A DNA stretch of 64,000 bases from Myxococcales bacterium (GTDB taxonomy: Bacteria; Myxococcota_A; Polyangia; Haliangiales; Haliangiaceae): the NCBI GenBank assembly GCA_016706545.1, contig JADJJK010000002.1, positions 1 through 64,000 of the forward strand, given 5' to 3'. The position numbers were made by a program, and so were the translations under genes. Of the stretch, positions 42,927 to 53,532 are shown piece after piece; position 1 is the stretch's first letter; every line of letters begins with the position of its first letter. Under the pieces are notes generated by a model that had not been told where the DNA came from, made no database searches, and saw only the letters and a program-made list of their open reading frames with translations.

Positions 42927-43900
42927 GCGCTGGCCTCGTCGGCGGCGACGCCAAGGCGCTGGCCCACCGCGATGCCACGCCCCGCGGCGAGCTGCGCTGC
43001 GGTGACGCGCTTGCGGCCCGGCGCCTGGAGCTCGCGGATCCACACGCTGCCGGGCGCGCACGCCACCTGCGCGCCCGACGCGCCGATGGCCAGCACGGTG
43101 CCCGCGGGAACCTGCACCGCATCGCTCGTGGTGGCCACCGACGCGCCGAAAAGCTTGAGCACCTGGCCGCGCTCCGTTGGCGTCCGCACCGTCGCGTAGG
43201 CGCCTGGCCACGGGTCCACGCCGCGCAGGTGCGCGGCCACCAGGGGCGCTGGCCGGGCGAAGTCGATCTCGCCCTCTTCCTTGCGCAGCATGGCGGCGTG
43301 GGTGGCGCGAGCGTGGTCCTGCGCCACCGGGCGCGCGGTGCCGGCCTCGAGCTGCGCCAGCGCCTCCACCAGCGCCGCCGCGCCGATGGGCGCCAGCCGC
43401 TCCATCAGCATGCCGGCGGTCTCCTCGGGCCCGATGGGCGTGCGGCGCTCGAGCAGCGTGGGGCCGGTGTCCATCCCTTCATCCAGCATCATGATGGTCA
43501 CCCCGGTCTCCTCGTCGCCTGACATCACCGCGCGCTGCACCGGCGCCGCGCCGCGATAGCGCGGCAAGAGCGAGCCATGCACGTTGACGCAGCCTCGCGG
43601 GAACACGTCCAGCACGGCGCGCGGCAAGATCTTGCCGTAGGCCACGACCACCGCCACGTCCGCGCCCAGCGCCGCCAGCTCGGCCGCCGCCTCGGGCGTG
43701 CGCAGCGTGCGCGGCGCGATCACCGGCAAGCCCAGGGCCTGCGCGGCGAGCTTCACAGGCGGCGCGGTGAGCTGGCCGCCGCGCCCCGCCGGCTTGTCCG
43801 GTTGGGTCACCACCAGCAGCACCTGATGATGGGCCGCCACCGCCTGCAAGCAGGGCACGGCGAAGGCGGGAGAGCCCATGAAGACGATGCGCAAGGCCAT
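42923..43900 (-). CDS. fmt: Methionyl-tRNA formyltransferase
   Basis: A 325-residue enzyme that formylates initiator Met-tRNA using 10-formyltetrahydrofolate. The N-terminal catalytic domain has ALRIVFMGSPAFAVPCL, TQPDKPAGRGGQLTAPPVK, the active-site segment NVHGSLLPRYRGAAPVQRA and LDEGMDTGPTL. The C-terminal OB-like domain starts near residue 205. Length matches the family. ATG 43900 follows the stop of the DUF4388 gene by one base (TGACATG) and its own stop overlaps the start of rsmB, so three genes are tightly coupled. The usual partner def is not next to it in this window. Confidence 0.96.
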   Translation of the reverse strand: MALRIVFMGSPAFAVPCLQAVAAHHQVLLVVTQPDKPAGRGGQLTAPPVKLAAQALGLPVIAPRTLRTPEAAAELAALGADVAVVVAYGKILPRAVLDVFPRGCVNVHGSLLPRYRGAAPVQRAVMSGDEETGVTIMMLDEGMDTGPTLLERRTPIGPEETAGMLMERLAPIGAAALVEALAQLEAGTARPVAQDHARATHAAMLRKEEGEIDFARPAPLVAAHLRGVDPWPGAYATVRTPTERGQVLKLFGASVATTSDAVQVPAGTVLAIGASGAQVACAPGSVWIRELQAPGRKRVTAAQLAAGRGIAVGQRLGVAADEASA

Positions 43901-43901
43901 G

Positions 43902-46427
43902 TCAATCCACCAGGTGAGCGAGATACTGGCGTCGCAGCGAGTCGTCGCGCAGGACGCGGAAGGCTTCCTCGAGCACGGTCGAGATGTCATCGAGCTCGCG
44001 GGCCAGCTCGCGGCGCAGCTCCTGCGAGAAGCCCTCTGCGGCGAAGTCCCGTCGAGAGGCCTCGTAGGCGCGCCGGATCTCGAAGCTGGTGGCGTCGCGC
44101 CGCACGCCCAGGAGCGCGAAGTAGTCCGCGTCCGCCACCAGGAGCCAGCGAGCGCGGACGCGCTCCCGGTCGATGGCCAGATCGCCCTCGCCGGTGGAGG
44201 AGGACTCGTCGCCGCTGTCCAGCGGATCGGCGCCGTCGCGCCGGGCCGTGGCGTGCCCCAGGACGACCAGCGCCCACGCCAGCGGGTAGATCGCGGTCAC
44301 CGACAGCCCGGCGGCGCGCGCCAGCGCCGGCAGGTCGGCGTGGCCATCGATCGCGGCGATGGCCGACTTCTCCTCCGCGGTGAGCTCGATGGTGGTGGCC
44401 AGCGCCAGCACGCGCTCACGATCGGCGAGCTCGAGCACCGTGGACGGCGAGCCCACCAGCCGCTCGAGCATCTGCCGGTCCAGCTTGCGGCGGATGCCCT
44501 CCAGCACCAGCGCCTCCGGGTGCCGAGCCAGGCGGATGCGCTCGCTCGAGGCGATCTCCTCGATGGAGATGCGGTAGCTCCCGTGATCCCAGGCGAACAC
44601 CGAATAGATGATGTCCTCGACGTGCCGGCGCACCGCCGGGTACAGCTCCCTGCGCTTTAGGTACCCGAGGTCCACCAGGATCTCGCCCATGCGCCGGCCA
44701 GACTCCGCGACCAGGCTCTTGGAATGCATGTACTGCGCGTGGGTGATCTTGCCCTCGCGATACAAGAGCTCGCCCATGCGGTCGTGGAGCTCGGTCGACG
44801 AGGCGAACACTGGCCGCCCGCGGTCAAAGAACACGATCTTCTCCACGTCGCCGCGGCGGAACACCACGCGCCCGGTGGCTGACAAGGTCCACATCCGCAC
44901 CACCACCGCGGCGGCGTCGCAGCTCCCGCGCGAGAGCTCTCCAGCGTCGGGCATCGGGCGCTGGCGGAGCTCGCGCGCGCTGTGATCCCAGGTGCTCATG
45001 GTGCCAGGGTGGGTCTCGCGATCGCTCGAGATCGTGCTGGTCGGCGCGGCCAGCAGCTCCTCGGAGGACTCAGGCATCACCGGCTCCTCCACCAGCGCCG
45101 CGAGGTCGAACTCGATCTGGTGACCGTGGCGCGGCGCCGCGTCGAGCTGCGCTGGATCTTGGTTCGCGAACAAGCGCTGCGCGAACTCTGACATCTTCTG
45201 GCGGAGCTGACGCGCATACTCACGGCCGCCAGGGCCGATCGCCTGCGGCACCGGCGAGTCCACCACCGGGGCGGCGTCCACCGTGGCGTCATGGAGCTGC
45301 GCCAGGAGCTCTGGCGCAGACCACACGGCGTCGGACTCGTCCGCTGACGCTCGGCGGACCTCGACGCGCTGGCCCCGGCCGCCCACGGCGCCGCGGCGAT
45401 CCTGGGCCGGGGTGATGGCGTCGTCGGGCGCCACCGGCCCAAAGTCGAACGAGTCAGGCGAGTCGAGGGAGTCGGGCGAGTCAGGGGCGTCCCACGCGCC
45501 CGCCAGGCCCAGCTCCCCTGGCTCACCTGGCTGGCCCGGCAGGTTCAACGCCGAGATCGGGCCCGAGCCTGACCGCCGCGGTTGGATGAAGAACGGCGAT
45601 GGCAACGGCTCCGCCTGGTCGTCGTCGAGGAGCGGCGCGGCGTCCAGGCTGCCTGCGGCGCGCGCTGGTTTCGCGGCGGCTGGCAGCGGCGCGGCGTCCG
45701 ACGCCGTCGCCGACGCCGTCGCCGTCGCCGGCTGGGCATCGAGTTCGTCCTCGGGGTCTGCGTCGCTTGTGGCCCCGCTGACGATGGAGTCCGCGAGCTT
45801 GGCCCAGCGCGCGAGCTGCTCTTGCCGCTGGCCCTCGCGCGCGTTGCGCGTGAGCCTGCCGGCAGCGCGAGCGGGCGAGCGCGCGCCAGGCCCGCCGCCG
45901 CGAGGCCCCGGCGCGCCACGAGCACCCGGCGCGCCATGGGCTTGCGTCGGATCGTCGAGGACGTCTTGCGGCGCACCCGGCGTCGAGTGGCCGCCGCGCG
46001 CCAGGCGCGCCGCGTCGATGCTGAGGGCCACCGCGTAGCGCAGCGCCTTGGGCGACAGCGGCCGCGCGACGAAACGATCGCCACCGAGCTCCGCGGCGTC
46101 GAGCGCGGAGGTGACCGGACCGGACAGATCACCCACCACCACCACCGAGACCTCCGCGCGCCCCACCGCGCGGCGCACGCTCTCGATGAGCCCGGCGGCG
46201 TCGACGCCGGCGATGGTGGCGGTGACCACCAGGACCTCTGGATAGGACTCGAGGAACGTGGCCAGCGCGGCCGCCGGCTCCGTGGCGGTCAGCAGGCGAA
46301 CCGGCCCCGATGACATGGGCTGACGCAGCGGCTCCGAAAGCACCGCCTGCTCGGGTGCATCACACACGAGCAGGACCCCGGGCAAGGAGCCGGAGGGAGC
46401 GCCGGGAGGAGAGCTGGGCTGTGGCAA
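43902..46427 (-). CDS. Pseudo-receiver/DUF4388/J-domain signalling protein
   Basis: A protein of up to 841 residues. Residues about 15-140 fold like a receiver (GVLLVCDAPEQAVLSEPL, VVVVGDLSG), but the phospho-Asp strand reads EVLVVTATIAG, so it cannot be phosphorylated in the normal way. A long disordered Pro/Ala/Asp linker follows, with an in-frame repeat SPDSLDSPDS. The DUF4388 (PATAN) domain lies at about 495-690 (ATGRVVFRRGDVEKIVFFDR, LLYREGKITHAQYMHSK, EIASSERIRLARHPEALVLE). The last 75 residues resemble a J domain (DYFALLGVRRDATSFEIRRA), but with no HPD motif. The TTG at 46427 as start is doubtful. The gene is coupled to fmt through TGACATG. PATAN proteins are linked to polarity and gliding in myxobacteria and cyanobacteria. 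Confidence 0.8.
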   Translation of the reverse strand: MPQPSSPPGAPSGSLPGVLLVCDAPEQAVLSEPLRQPMSSGPVRLLTATEPAAALATFLESYPEVLVVTATIAGVDAAGLIESVRRAVGRAEVSVVVVGDLSGPVTSALDAAELGGDRFVARPLSPKALRYAVALSIDAARLARGGHSTPGAPQDVLDDPTQAHGAPGARGAPGPRGGGPGARSPARAAGRLTRNAREGQRQEQLARWAKLADSIVSGATSDADPEDELDAQPATATASATASDAAPLPAAAKPARAAGSLDAAPLLDDDQAEPLPSPFFIQPRRSGSGPISALNLPGQPGEPGELGLAGAWDAPDSPDSLDSPDSFDFGPVAPDDAITPAQDRRGAVGGRGQRVEVRRASADESDAVWSAPELLAQLHDATVDAAPVVDSPVPQAIGPGGREYARQLRQKMSEFAQRLFANQDPAQLDAAPRHGHQIEFDLAALVEEPVMPESSEELLAAPTSTISSDRETHPGTMSTWDHSARELRQRPMPDAGELSRGSCDAAAVVVRMWTLSATGRVVFRRGDVEKIVFFDRGRPVFASSTELHDRMGELLYREGKITHAQYMHSKSLVAESGRRMGEILVDLGYLKRRELYPAVRRHVEDIIYSVFAWDHGSYRISIEEIASSERIRLARHPEALVLEGIRRKLDRQMLERLVGSPSTVLELADRERVLALATTIELTAEEKSAIAAIDGHADLPALARAAGLSVTAIYPLAWALVVLGHATARRDGADPLDSGDESSSTGEGDLAIDRERVRARWLLVADADYFALLGVRRDATSFEIRRAYEASRRDFAAEGFSQELRRELARELDDISTVLEEAFRVLRDDSLRRQYLAHLVD
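45451..45486 (-). repeat. 9-base in-frame repeat GAGTCRGGC, four units
   Basis: Four consecutive 9-base units encode the SPDS/LDS/PDS linker of the DUF4388 protein. The number of units could vary without changing frame. Confidence 0.75.
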
Positions 46428-46446
46428 GGGAGCTGCTTCGGATCTA

Positions 46447-48906
<2,460 letters not shown>

Positions 48907-48949
48907 CGCGCCTCGCGCCCCTTGGGCGCCCTCCACTCTGGAGCGCGGG

Positions 48950-49855
48950 TCAGGCGCCATGCGCATCGCCATGCGCGTCCATGAGCTGGCGCAGCATCGC
49001 GAGGACCTCTGCGCGCAGCTCGGGGCGCTTGAGCGCGTACGCGAGGTTGGCGCGCAAGTACCCCAGGCGGTCGCCAGCGTCGTGGCGCACGCCCTCGAGC
49101 ACCACGCCAAAGAGCCCCTCGGGCTCGGCGGCCACCTGGCGCAGCGCATCGGTGAGCTGGATCTCGCCGCCGGCGCCGGGCGCGGTGGTCGCAAGGTGGC
49201 CCCACACCGACGGCGGCAACACGTACCGGCCCACCACCGCCAGCCGGCTTGGCGCGGTGCCTGGCGCTGGCTTCTCCACCAGCTCGCGGATCCGGATCCG
49301 GCCGTCGGCCAGCCGCTCTCCGGAGACGATGCCGTAGAGGTGCTCCTGCCCCGGCGGGACCTCCATCACGGCGATGGCGCCAGCGCCGCTGCGCTCGGCG
49401 ACCCGCGCGAGCTGGGCAATGCCGGGATCGCGGTCGTTGTCGATCAAGTCGTCGCCCAGCAGCACGGCGAAGGGCTCGTCGCCGATGAACTCGCGGGCGC
49501 ACAGCACCGCGTGGCCAAGGCCCAGCGGCGCCTTCTGGCGCACCGAGATCAGGCGCACCATCGTGGAGATCTTGGCCAGCTCGTCAGCCAGCGCGACCTT
49601 GCCGCGCTGGCGCAGCGTGGTCTCCAGCTCGAAGGCGTGATCGAAGTGATCTTCGATGGCGTGCTTGTGACGACCGTTGACCACCACCACGTCGGTGATG
49701 CCGGCGCTCACCGCCTCCTCGATCACGAGCTGGATCGTCGGGACATCGACGATCGGCAGCATCTCCTTGGGCACGGCCTTGGTGGCCGGCAAGAACCTGG
49801 TCCCCAGCCCGGCGGCAGGGATCACCGCCTTCTTGACGCTTGCATGAGCCGACAT
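48950..49855 (-). CDS. galU: UTP-glucose-1-phosphate uridylyltransferase
   Basis: A 301-residue enzyme making UDP-glucose from UTP and glucose 1-phosphate for envelope polysaccharide. Signature segments are KAVIPAAGLGTRFLPATKAV with PKEMLPIVDVPTIQLVIEEA, NGRHKHAIEDHFDHAFELE, LGDDLIDNDRDP and GEIQLTDALRQV. Length is typical of GalU. ATG 49855 is the only start consistent with the family. It follows flhB with 15 bases between and precedes priA with 43 bases between, so it is probably in one transcript with the export-gate genes, although no functional link is evident. Confidence 0.97.
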   Translation of the reverse strand: MSAHASVKKAVIPAAGLGTRFLPATKAVPKEMLPIVDVPTIQLVIEEAVSAGITDVVVVNGRHKHAIEDHFDHAFELETTLRQRGKVALADELAKISTMVRLISVRQKAPLGLGHAVLCAREFIGDEPFAVLLGDDLIDNDRDPGIAQLARVAERSGAGAIAVMEVPPGQEHLYGIVSGERLADGRIRIRELVEKPAPGTAPSRLAVVGRYVLPPSVWGHLATTAPGAGGEIQLTDALRQVAAEPEGLFGVVLEGVRHDAGDRLGYLRANLAYALKRPELRAEVLAMLRQLMDAHGDAHGA

Positions 49856-49870
49856 CGGAGGCCGACCTTA

Positions 49871-50938
49871 TCACCTGCGCGCGGCAAGAGAGGAGGCCGC
49901 GCGCCGCCCATGCACCGCGACCACCAGCTCGGCGAGCGGGGCGCGCGCCAGCGGCGGCACCGCGGCGCCGCCCGCCTCGACGAGCTGCCGCGCGAGCTGG
50001 GGGGCGCGAATCACCGGCACGCCGCCCTGCCGCGCCAGCGCCAGGACGTGGGACACGCCGACGCCGCGCCGGGTCAGCGCGATCTGCGGCTCGGGCGCTC
50101 GCCGCGGCTCCCAGACCACCGCCGCGGCCTCGCTGTCCCCCAGCACCACCAAGGTGGCCTCCTCCAGCCCCAGCGACGTCGAGCCAAGGGGCGCGGGCGC
50201 TGCGCTGCCAGCTCGGCCTGCGCGAGCGCGCCACGCCGCCACCGCGCCGCCTTGCTCGCGCTGCTCTCGCCGCGTCTCCGCGGCGGTCATCCGCGAGGCC
50301 GCGGCCAGCGCCAGCGCGCGCCCGACGAGCTCCAGCGCGCCCAGCGCGACCCAGGTCGCCGCCAGCACCAGCAACGACGACGACAGCAACGCCGCGCAGG
50401 CGCCCAGCGCGGCTGCGCGCGGCCCCGCCCCTGGCGCGAGCGCCGCCACCTGCGGCGCGCTGACAAAGAGCCAGCCCACCCCCGCCACCAGCAGCGCCGC
50501 CGCGCGCACGAGCGCCCAGAGGCCACCGGCGCTGCGGGCACCGGCGCCCCGCGGCCAGGCCGGCGCGCCCGGCACCGCGCGACGAGGGATCCAGAAGGCG
50601 CGCGCTTGCGCCAGGTGCGCGCCCAGCGCAGCCACCGCCGCCGCGGCGACCACCGGCAGCACGAGGGAGGCCACCGCCAGCAGCGCCGCCGACACGCGGG
50701 GCGCCGCGGCGACCTCGGCTGCGACCTCGGTGGCGCCCTCAGCCTGCGCCGTCGAACGCAACGCCTGGCGCAGCAGGTCCTGGAGCTGCGCGAGCTGCGC
50801 CGGCCCGGTGGCGATCAGCGCGGCCAGCGCGCCCAGCCACGCCGCCGCCGTGGTCAGGGTCGGCGAGTGCGCCACCACCCCGGCCTTGCGCGCCAGGTCG
50901 CGCCGCCGTGGCGAAGCGGGCTGTGAGCGCTCGCTCAT
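49871..50938 (-). CDS. FlhB/SctU-like export gate protein without NPTH
   Basis: A 355-residue homologue of FlhB, the substrate-specificity switch of flagellar and type III secretion gates. Four hydrophobic segments occupy about residues 25-230. The cytosolic linker begins MTAAETRREQREQGG, matching the conserved MTKQE...EYKxxEG. The C-terminal domain aligns by its end (GVPVIRAPQLARQLVEAG, compare PxxEAPPLARxLY). The autocleavage site NPTH is replaced: after VVLGD come SEAAAVVWEP. Self-cleavage and switching are therefore unlikely in the usual form. It follows fliR after 52 bases. The whole protein is Ala-rich, as are its neighbours. Assignment rests on the linker, the C-terminal end and gene order. 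Confidence 0.82.
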   Translation of the reverse strand: MSERSQPASPRRRDLARKAGVVAHSPTLTTAAAWLGALAALIATGPAQLAQLQDLLRQALRSTAQAEGATEVAAEVAAAPRVSAALLAVASLVLPVVAAAAVAALGAHLAQARAFWIPRRAVPGAPAWPRGAGARSAGGLWALVRAAALLVAGVGWLFVSAPQVAALAPGAGPRAAALGACAALLSSSLLVLAATWVALGALELVGRALALAAASRMTAAETRREQREQGGAVAAWRARAGRAGSAAPAPLGSTSLGLEEATLVVLGDSEAAAVVWEPRRAPEPQIALTRRGVGVSHVLALARQGGVPVIRAPQLARQLVEAGGAAVPPLARAPLAELVVAVHGRRAASSLAARR

Positions 50939-50990
50939 GAGCGGCGCGCACCGCGCACGGCGCGCCGACGCGGCGCACAGGTCCCCCTGC

Positions 50991-51701
50991 TCACGACGCC
51001 AGGCCCTGCCGCAGCAGCTCGGCGAGCGCCGCGCACAGCGAAGGCCCCAGGGCGGCGGTCATGAGCAGCACCACCACCGGCGCGACGACCGCGCGTGGAA
51101 AGGCCACCGCGGTGGCCGCCGCGGCGCGAGTCGCCGCCGCCACCGAGAGCTGCGCCACCGCCGCGGCCAAGAGGACCGGCAGTGAGAGCATCACCGCCGC
51201 CTTGGCCCATTGCGCCACCGCGAGCGCCAGAGAGCCAGGCCCCGCCAGCGCGGCGCCGAGCGGCGCGGCCTGGTAGCTCCGCGCCAGCGCGGCGCAGAAG
51301 AGCTGCGGCCCCTGCACCGCCAGAAACGCCACGCCGGTCATCGCCGCGTACAACGTCCGCATCGGCGACGGCCCGCTGGCGGGCCAGGCGTCCTCGAGCG
51401 CGCGCCCGGCCCACCGGCCGGCGACCGCGGCAGCCCACAGCGGCGCCGCCGCGAAGAGGCCCAGCGTCGCCCCGCGCACGAGCTCTCGCCCCAGGAGCTC
51501 GAGCGGCGAAGACAGCGCCAGCGCCGCCGGCCCGGCCGCCTCCAGCGCCGCGGGCGCGGTGAACATCGCCACCGCCGCCGCCAGCGTGAGCGCGATCGAC
51601 GGCGACGCGAGCCGCGCGGCCCAGAGCAGCACCAGCACCGCGACCAGCGGGCGCGCCGCCGCCGCCAGCACCGCGACTTGCACCAACGAGGCGGCGGCCA
51701 T
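50991..51701 (-). CDS. FliR/SctT export gate protein
   Basis: A 236-residue membrane protein of the export gate, which joins FliP and FliQ in the helical core of flagellar and type III secretion systems. Six hydrophobic segments are visible, with short motifs such as ARPLVAVLVLLWAARLASPS near the start, GRELVRGATLGLFAAAPLWA and FLAVQGPQLFCAALARSYQA. The central region is reduced compared with canonical FliR (about 260). Start ATG 51701 is chosen because the hydrophobic domain begins there; an open upstream frame would translate the 9-base repeats at 51723-51785. Identification depends on order (after FliP and FliQ, before FlhB) and the helix pattern. Confidence 0.78.
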   Translation of the reverse strand: MAAASLVQVAVLAAAARPLVAVLVLLWAARLASPSIALTLAAAVAMFTAPAALEAAGPAALALSSPLELLGRELVRGATLGLFAAAPLWAAAVAGRWAGRALEDAWPASGPSPMRTLYAAMTGVAFLAVQGPQLFCAALARSYQAAPLGAALAGPGSLALAVAQWAKAAVMLSLPVLLAAAVAQLSVAAATRAAAATAVAFPRAVVAPVVVLLMTAALGPSLCAALAELLRQGLAS

Positions 51702-51722
51702 CGCTAGGTCACGAGCCCCGCG

Positions 51723-51785
51723 GGCGGCATGGCCGTCATGGCCGGCATGGGCGGCACGGCCGTCACGGCCCTCACGGCCCTCCGG
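51723..51785. repeat. 9-base tandem repeat between fliQ and fliR genes
   Basis: Seven units of GCCGTCATG / GCCCTCACG type run from the end of fliQ through the short gap before fliR. They contain repeated ATG/GTG codons on one or other strand, which may affect choice of start. Confidence 0.75.
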
Positions 51786-52044
51786 CCACGCGGCCGACGA
51801 TGGCCATGACCTCGTGGCCGAAGCTGGTGAGCTTGTTCGCCATGAACGGGCCAAACGCCACCCCGACCGCCGCCATGGCGGCGATCCGCACCACCAGGCC
51901 AACCGCGGCGTCCTGCACCTGGGTGAGCGCACCCAGCAGGCCCGTGACCACTCCTGCCACCAGCGCCGCGACCAAGAACGGCAGCGCCAGGAGCAACGCC
52001 AGGAGCAGCGCCTGGCCCAGCAGCGTCACCAGAGAGTCGCTCAC
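51772..52044 (-). CDS. fliQ: FliQ/SctS export gate protein
   Basis: A 90-residue two-helix membrane protein of the flagellar/type III export gate. The pattern LVTLLGQALLLALLLALPFL followed by LVAGVVTGLLGALTQVQDAA matches the family signature in which a gate helix ends with QAxTQIQ-like residues. The second helix ends FMANKLTSFGHEVMAIVG. Length is exactly that of FliQ. Its ATG overlaps the stop of fliP by four bases (ATGA), so the two are translated together. Confidence 0.9.
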   Translation of the reverse strand: MSDSLVTLLGQALLLALLLALPFLVAALVAGVVTGLLGALTQVQDAAVGLVVRIAAMAAVGVAFGPFMANKLTSFGHEVMAIVGRVAGGP

Positions 52045-52913
52045 ACGTACCCTCGCAGCAACGTCTCCACCAGGAGGCGCCAGCCGTCGACCGCGACGAA
52101 CAGCAGCAGCTTGAGGGGCAACGCCACCGCCTGCGGCGACATCGAGGTCACGCCCAGCGCGGCGAGCGCCAGCCCGACCACCAGATCGATGACCAGAAAC
52201 GGCAGCAGCAGGACGATGGCCATCACGAACGCCCGTCGCAGCTCCGAGGCGATGAACGCGGGCGCCACCACCGACAGCTCGGTGCCGTCCACCGTCGCGC
52301 GCCCGCTCGAGCGCGCCAGGGCGGTGAACGTCTCCAGCTCCCTTTGCCCGGCGCGCGCCCGGGCGAACGCGCGCAGCGGCCCGAGCGCCGCCAGCGCCGC
52401 CGACAGCTCGCGCTGCCGGCCCGCCGGCAAGAGGGCGCGCCAGGCATCAGGAGGCGCGCCGGCCGGATCGCTCGCGGGCGCGACGACGGGCGCGACAATA
52501 GGCGTGACGACGGGCGCGACAATAGGCGCGACGCTGGGCGTGACAACGGGCGCGACAATAGCCGCGACGCCCGGGCCCCGCGCCGGAGCCGCCGCGGCGC
52601 CCGCCGTCCCCGCCGAGGACGCCGCGCCGCCTGGCGCAGACGGCGCAGGCCGCGGCGCGGGCACAGGGGTCGCGGGGGGCGCCAGCGCGGCGCTCGCGGC
52701 GTCGGCCATGTCGTGCAACACCGGCGCCATCACCACCGCGCTCAGCACGAGCGAGATGCCGAGCAGGATGAGCGACGAGGGCGCCTCCGGCGTTCCAAAG
52801 GCGCTTCGCAGCAACGTCAACACCATCGAGATCTTGACGAAGCACGTGAGCGCCAAGAAGGCGACGGGCAGGAGCGCCGCGACGCCCAGCAGGACCCCAT
52901 CTCCAAGGCTCAT
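52041..52913 (-). CDS. fliP: FliP/SctR export gate protein with repeat insertion
   Basis: A 290-residue member of the FliP family. Conserved pieces are ALTCFVKISMVLTLLRSAFG near the N-terminus, LILLGISLVLSAVVMAPVL, and the C-terminal LLPFLVIDLVVGLALAALG with MSPQAVALPLKLLLFVAVDG. Between the second and third membrane segments lies an enlarged Pro/Ala/Val loop of about 75 residues encoded by eight 12-base units (52477-52572). Canonical FliP has a shorter loop there. ATG 52913 is two bases after the stop of the fliO-like gene (TGACATG); the open upstream frame is antisense-like. It is followed by fliQ with a 4-base overlap. Confidence 0.92.
   Translation of the reverse strand: MSLGDGVLLGVAALLPVAFLALTCFVKISMVLTLLRSAFGTPEAPSSLILLGISLVLSAVVMAPVLHDMADAASAALAPPATPVPAPRPAPSAPGGAASSAGTAGAAAAPARGPGVAAIVAPVVTPSVAPIVAPVVTPIVAPVVAPASDPAGAPPDAWRALLPAGRQRELSAALAALGPLRAFARARAGQRELETFTALARSSGRATVDGTELSVVAPAFIASELRRAFVMAIVLLLPFLVIDLVVGLALAALGVTSMSPQAVALPLKLLLFVAVDGWRLLVETLLRGYV
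52477..52572 (-). repeat. 12-base in-frame repeat in fliP, eight units
   Basis: Eight units based on GGCGCGACAATA / GGCGTGACGACG code on the minus strand for a Val-Ala/Thr-Pro-Ile/Val tetrapeptide. The unit is a multiple of three, so copy number can change without frameshift. Confidence 0.85.
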
Positions 52914-52914
52914 G

Positions 52915-53451
52915 TCAGCGCGCCTCCGAAGCGCCGCGCGCGCTCCCAGGTTCGCCGGCGTCTGCACCAACCGCTGCGCTGGCGTCTGCGCCGCGGTCTG
53001 CAGCGCCCCCTGCTCCCTCTCCCTCCGCCGGCCCCTCACCCCGCGCGCGGACGGCGCGCAAGCGCGACGTCGCCTGCGCCACCAGCGACGAGAAGCTCGG
53101 GTCCTTCGCGGCATCAGCCGCAGGCAGGTCCTGCGGTCCAAGCTCGCGCAACAAGGTCAACCCCATCTCGCTGGTGCCAAGCAGCAGCGTCCGCTCGCTG
53201 ATGCGCACCACGTAGAGGCTTCTCCTGGGCTCCAGCGGGAGACGCGCGAGCACCTCCATCCAGCGCTGCCGGCCGCGCTTGCCGCCAGGAAGCGTCGGGT
53301 CGCTGAGCCGGCGCACCACCCAGACCAAGGCGACCGCAGCCACGATGACCAGCACCAGGAGCCCGAGCGAGCCAGCCAGCAGCTCGCCGTATCCGGAAGG
53401 TTCAGACAACGGCCCGGACAACCGCTCGACCGGCTCCGATGCAGGCGACAT
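52915..53451 (-). CDS. FliO-like export assembly protein
   Basis: A 178-residue protein with one transmembrane helix (LLAGSLGLLVLVIVAAVALVWVVRRL) after a short leader. A small beta domain follows with WMEVLARLPLEPRRSLYVVR and ERTLLLGTSEMGLTLL, the pattern of FliO, which helps FliP assemble. The last 60 residues are Ala/Gly/Glu-rich and probably disordered. FliO is a flagellar-type component and is absent from most injectisomes, so this gate is flagellar in ancestry. The gene leads the FliO-FliP-FliQ-FliR-FlhB set; ATG at 53451 is the first in-frame start. The fliP ATG follows its stop by one base. Confidence 0.85.
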   Translation of the reverse strand: MSPASEPVERLSGPLSEPSGYGELLAGSLGLLVLVIVAAVALVWVVRRLSDPTLPGGKRGRQRWMEVLARLPLEPRRSLYVVRISERTLLLGTSEMGLTLLRELGPQDLPAADAAKDPSFSSLVAQATSRLRAVRARGEGPAEGEGAGGAADRGADASAAVGADAGEPGSARGASEAR

Positions 53452-53532
53452 GCGCCGGTGGTATCAACCAGCTCTGACAGCCACGGACGTGGCCCGCCAG
53501 CGAACGTGACGACGGCGCCGGATTGGTGGGGA

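Noticed and set aside
42927..43211. N-terminal extension of rsmB
   Set aside because: It lies antisense-like within fmt in a different frame and has no NusB features; GTG 42926 overlaps the fmt stop as expected.
49840..51185. Plus-strand Arg/Ala-rich frames opposite flhB
   Set aside because: No family features, and the minus strand has the FlhB linker and C-terminal motif.
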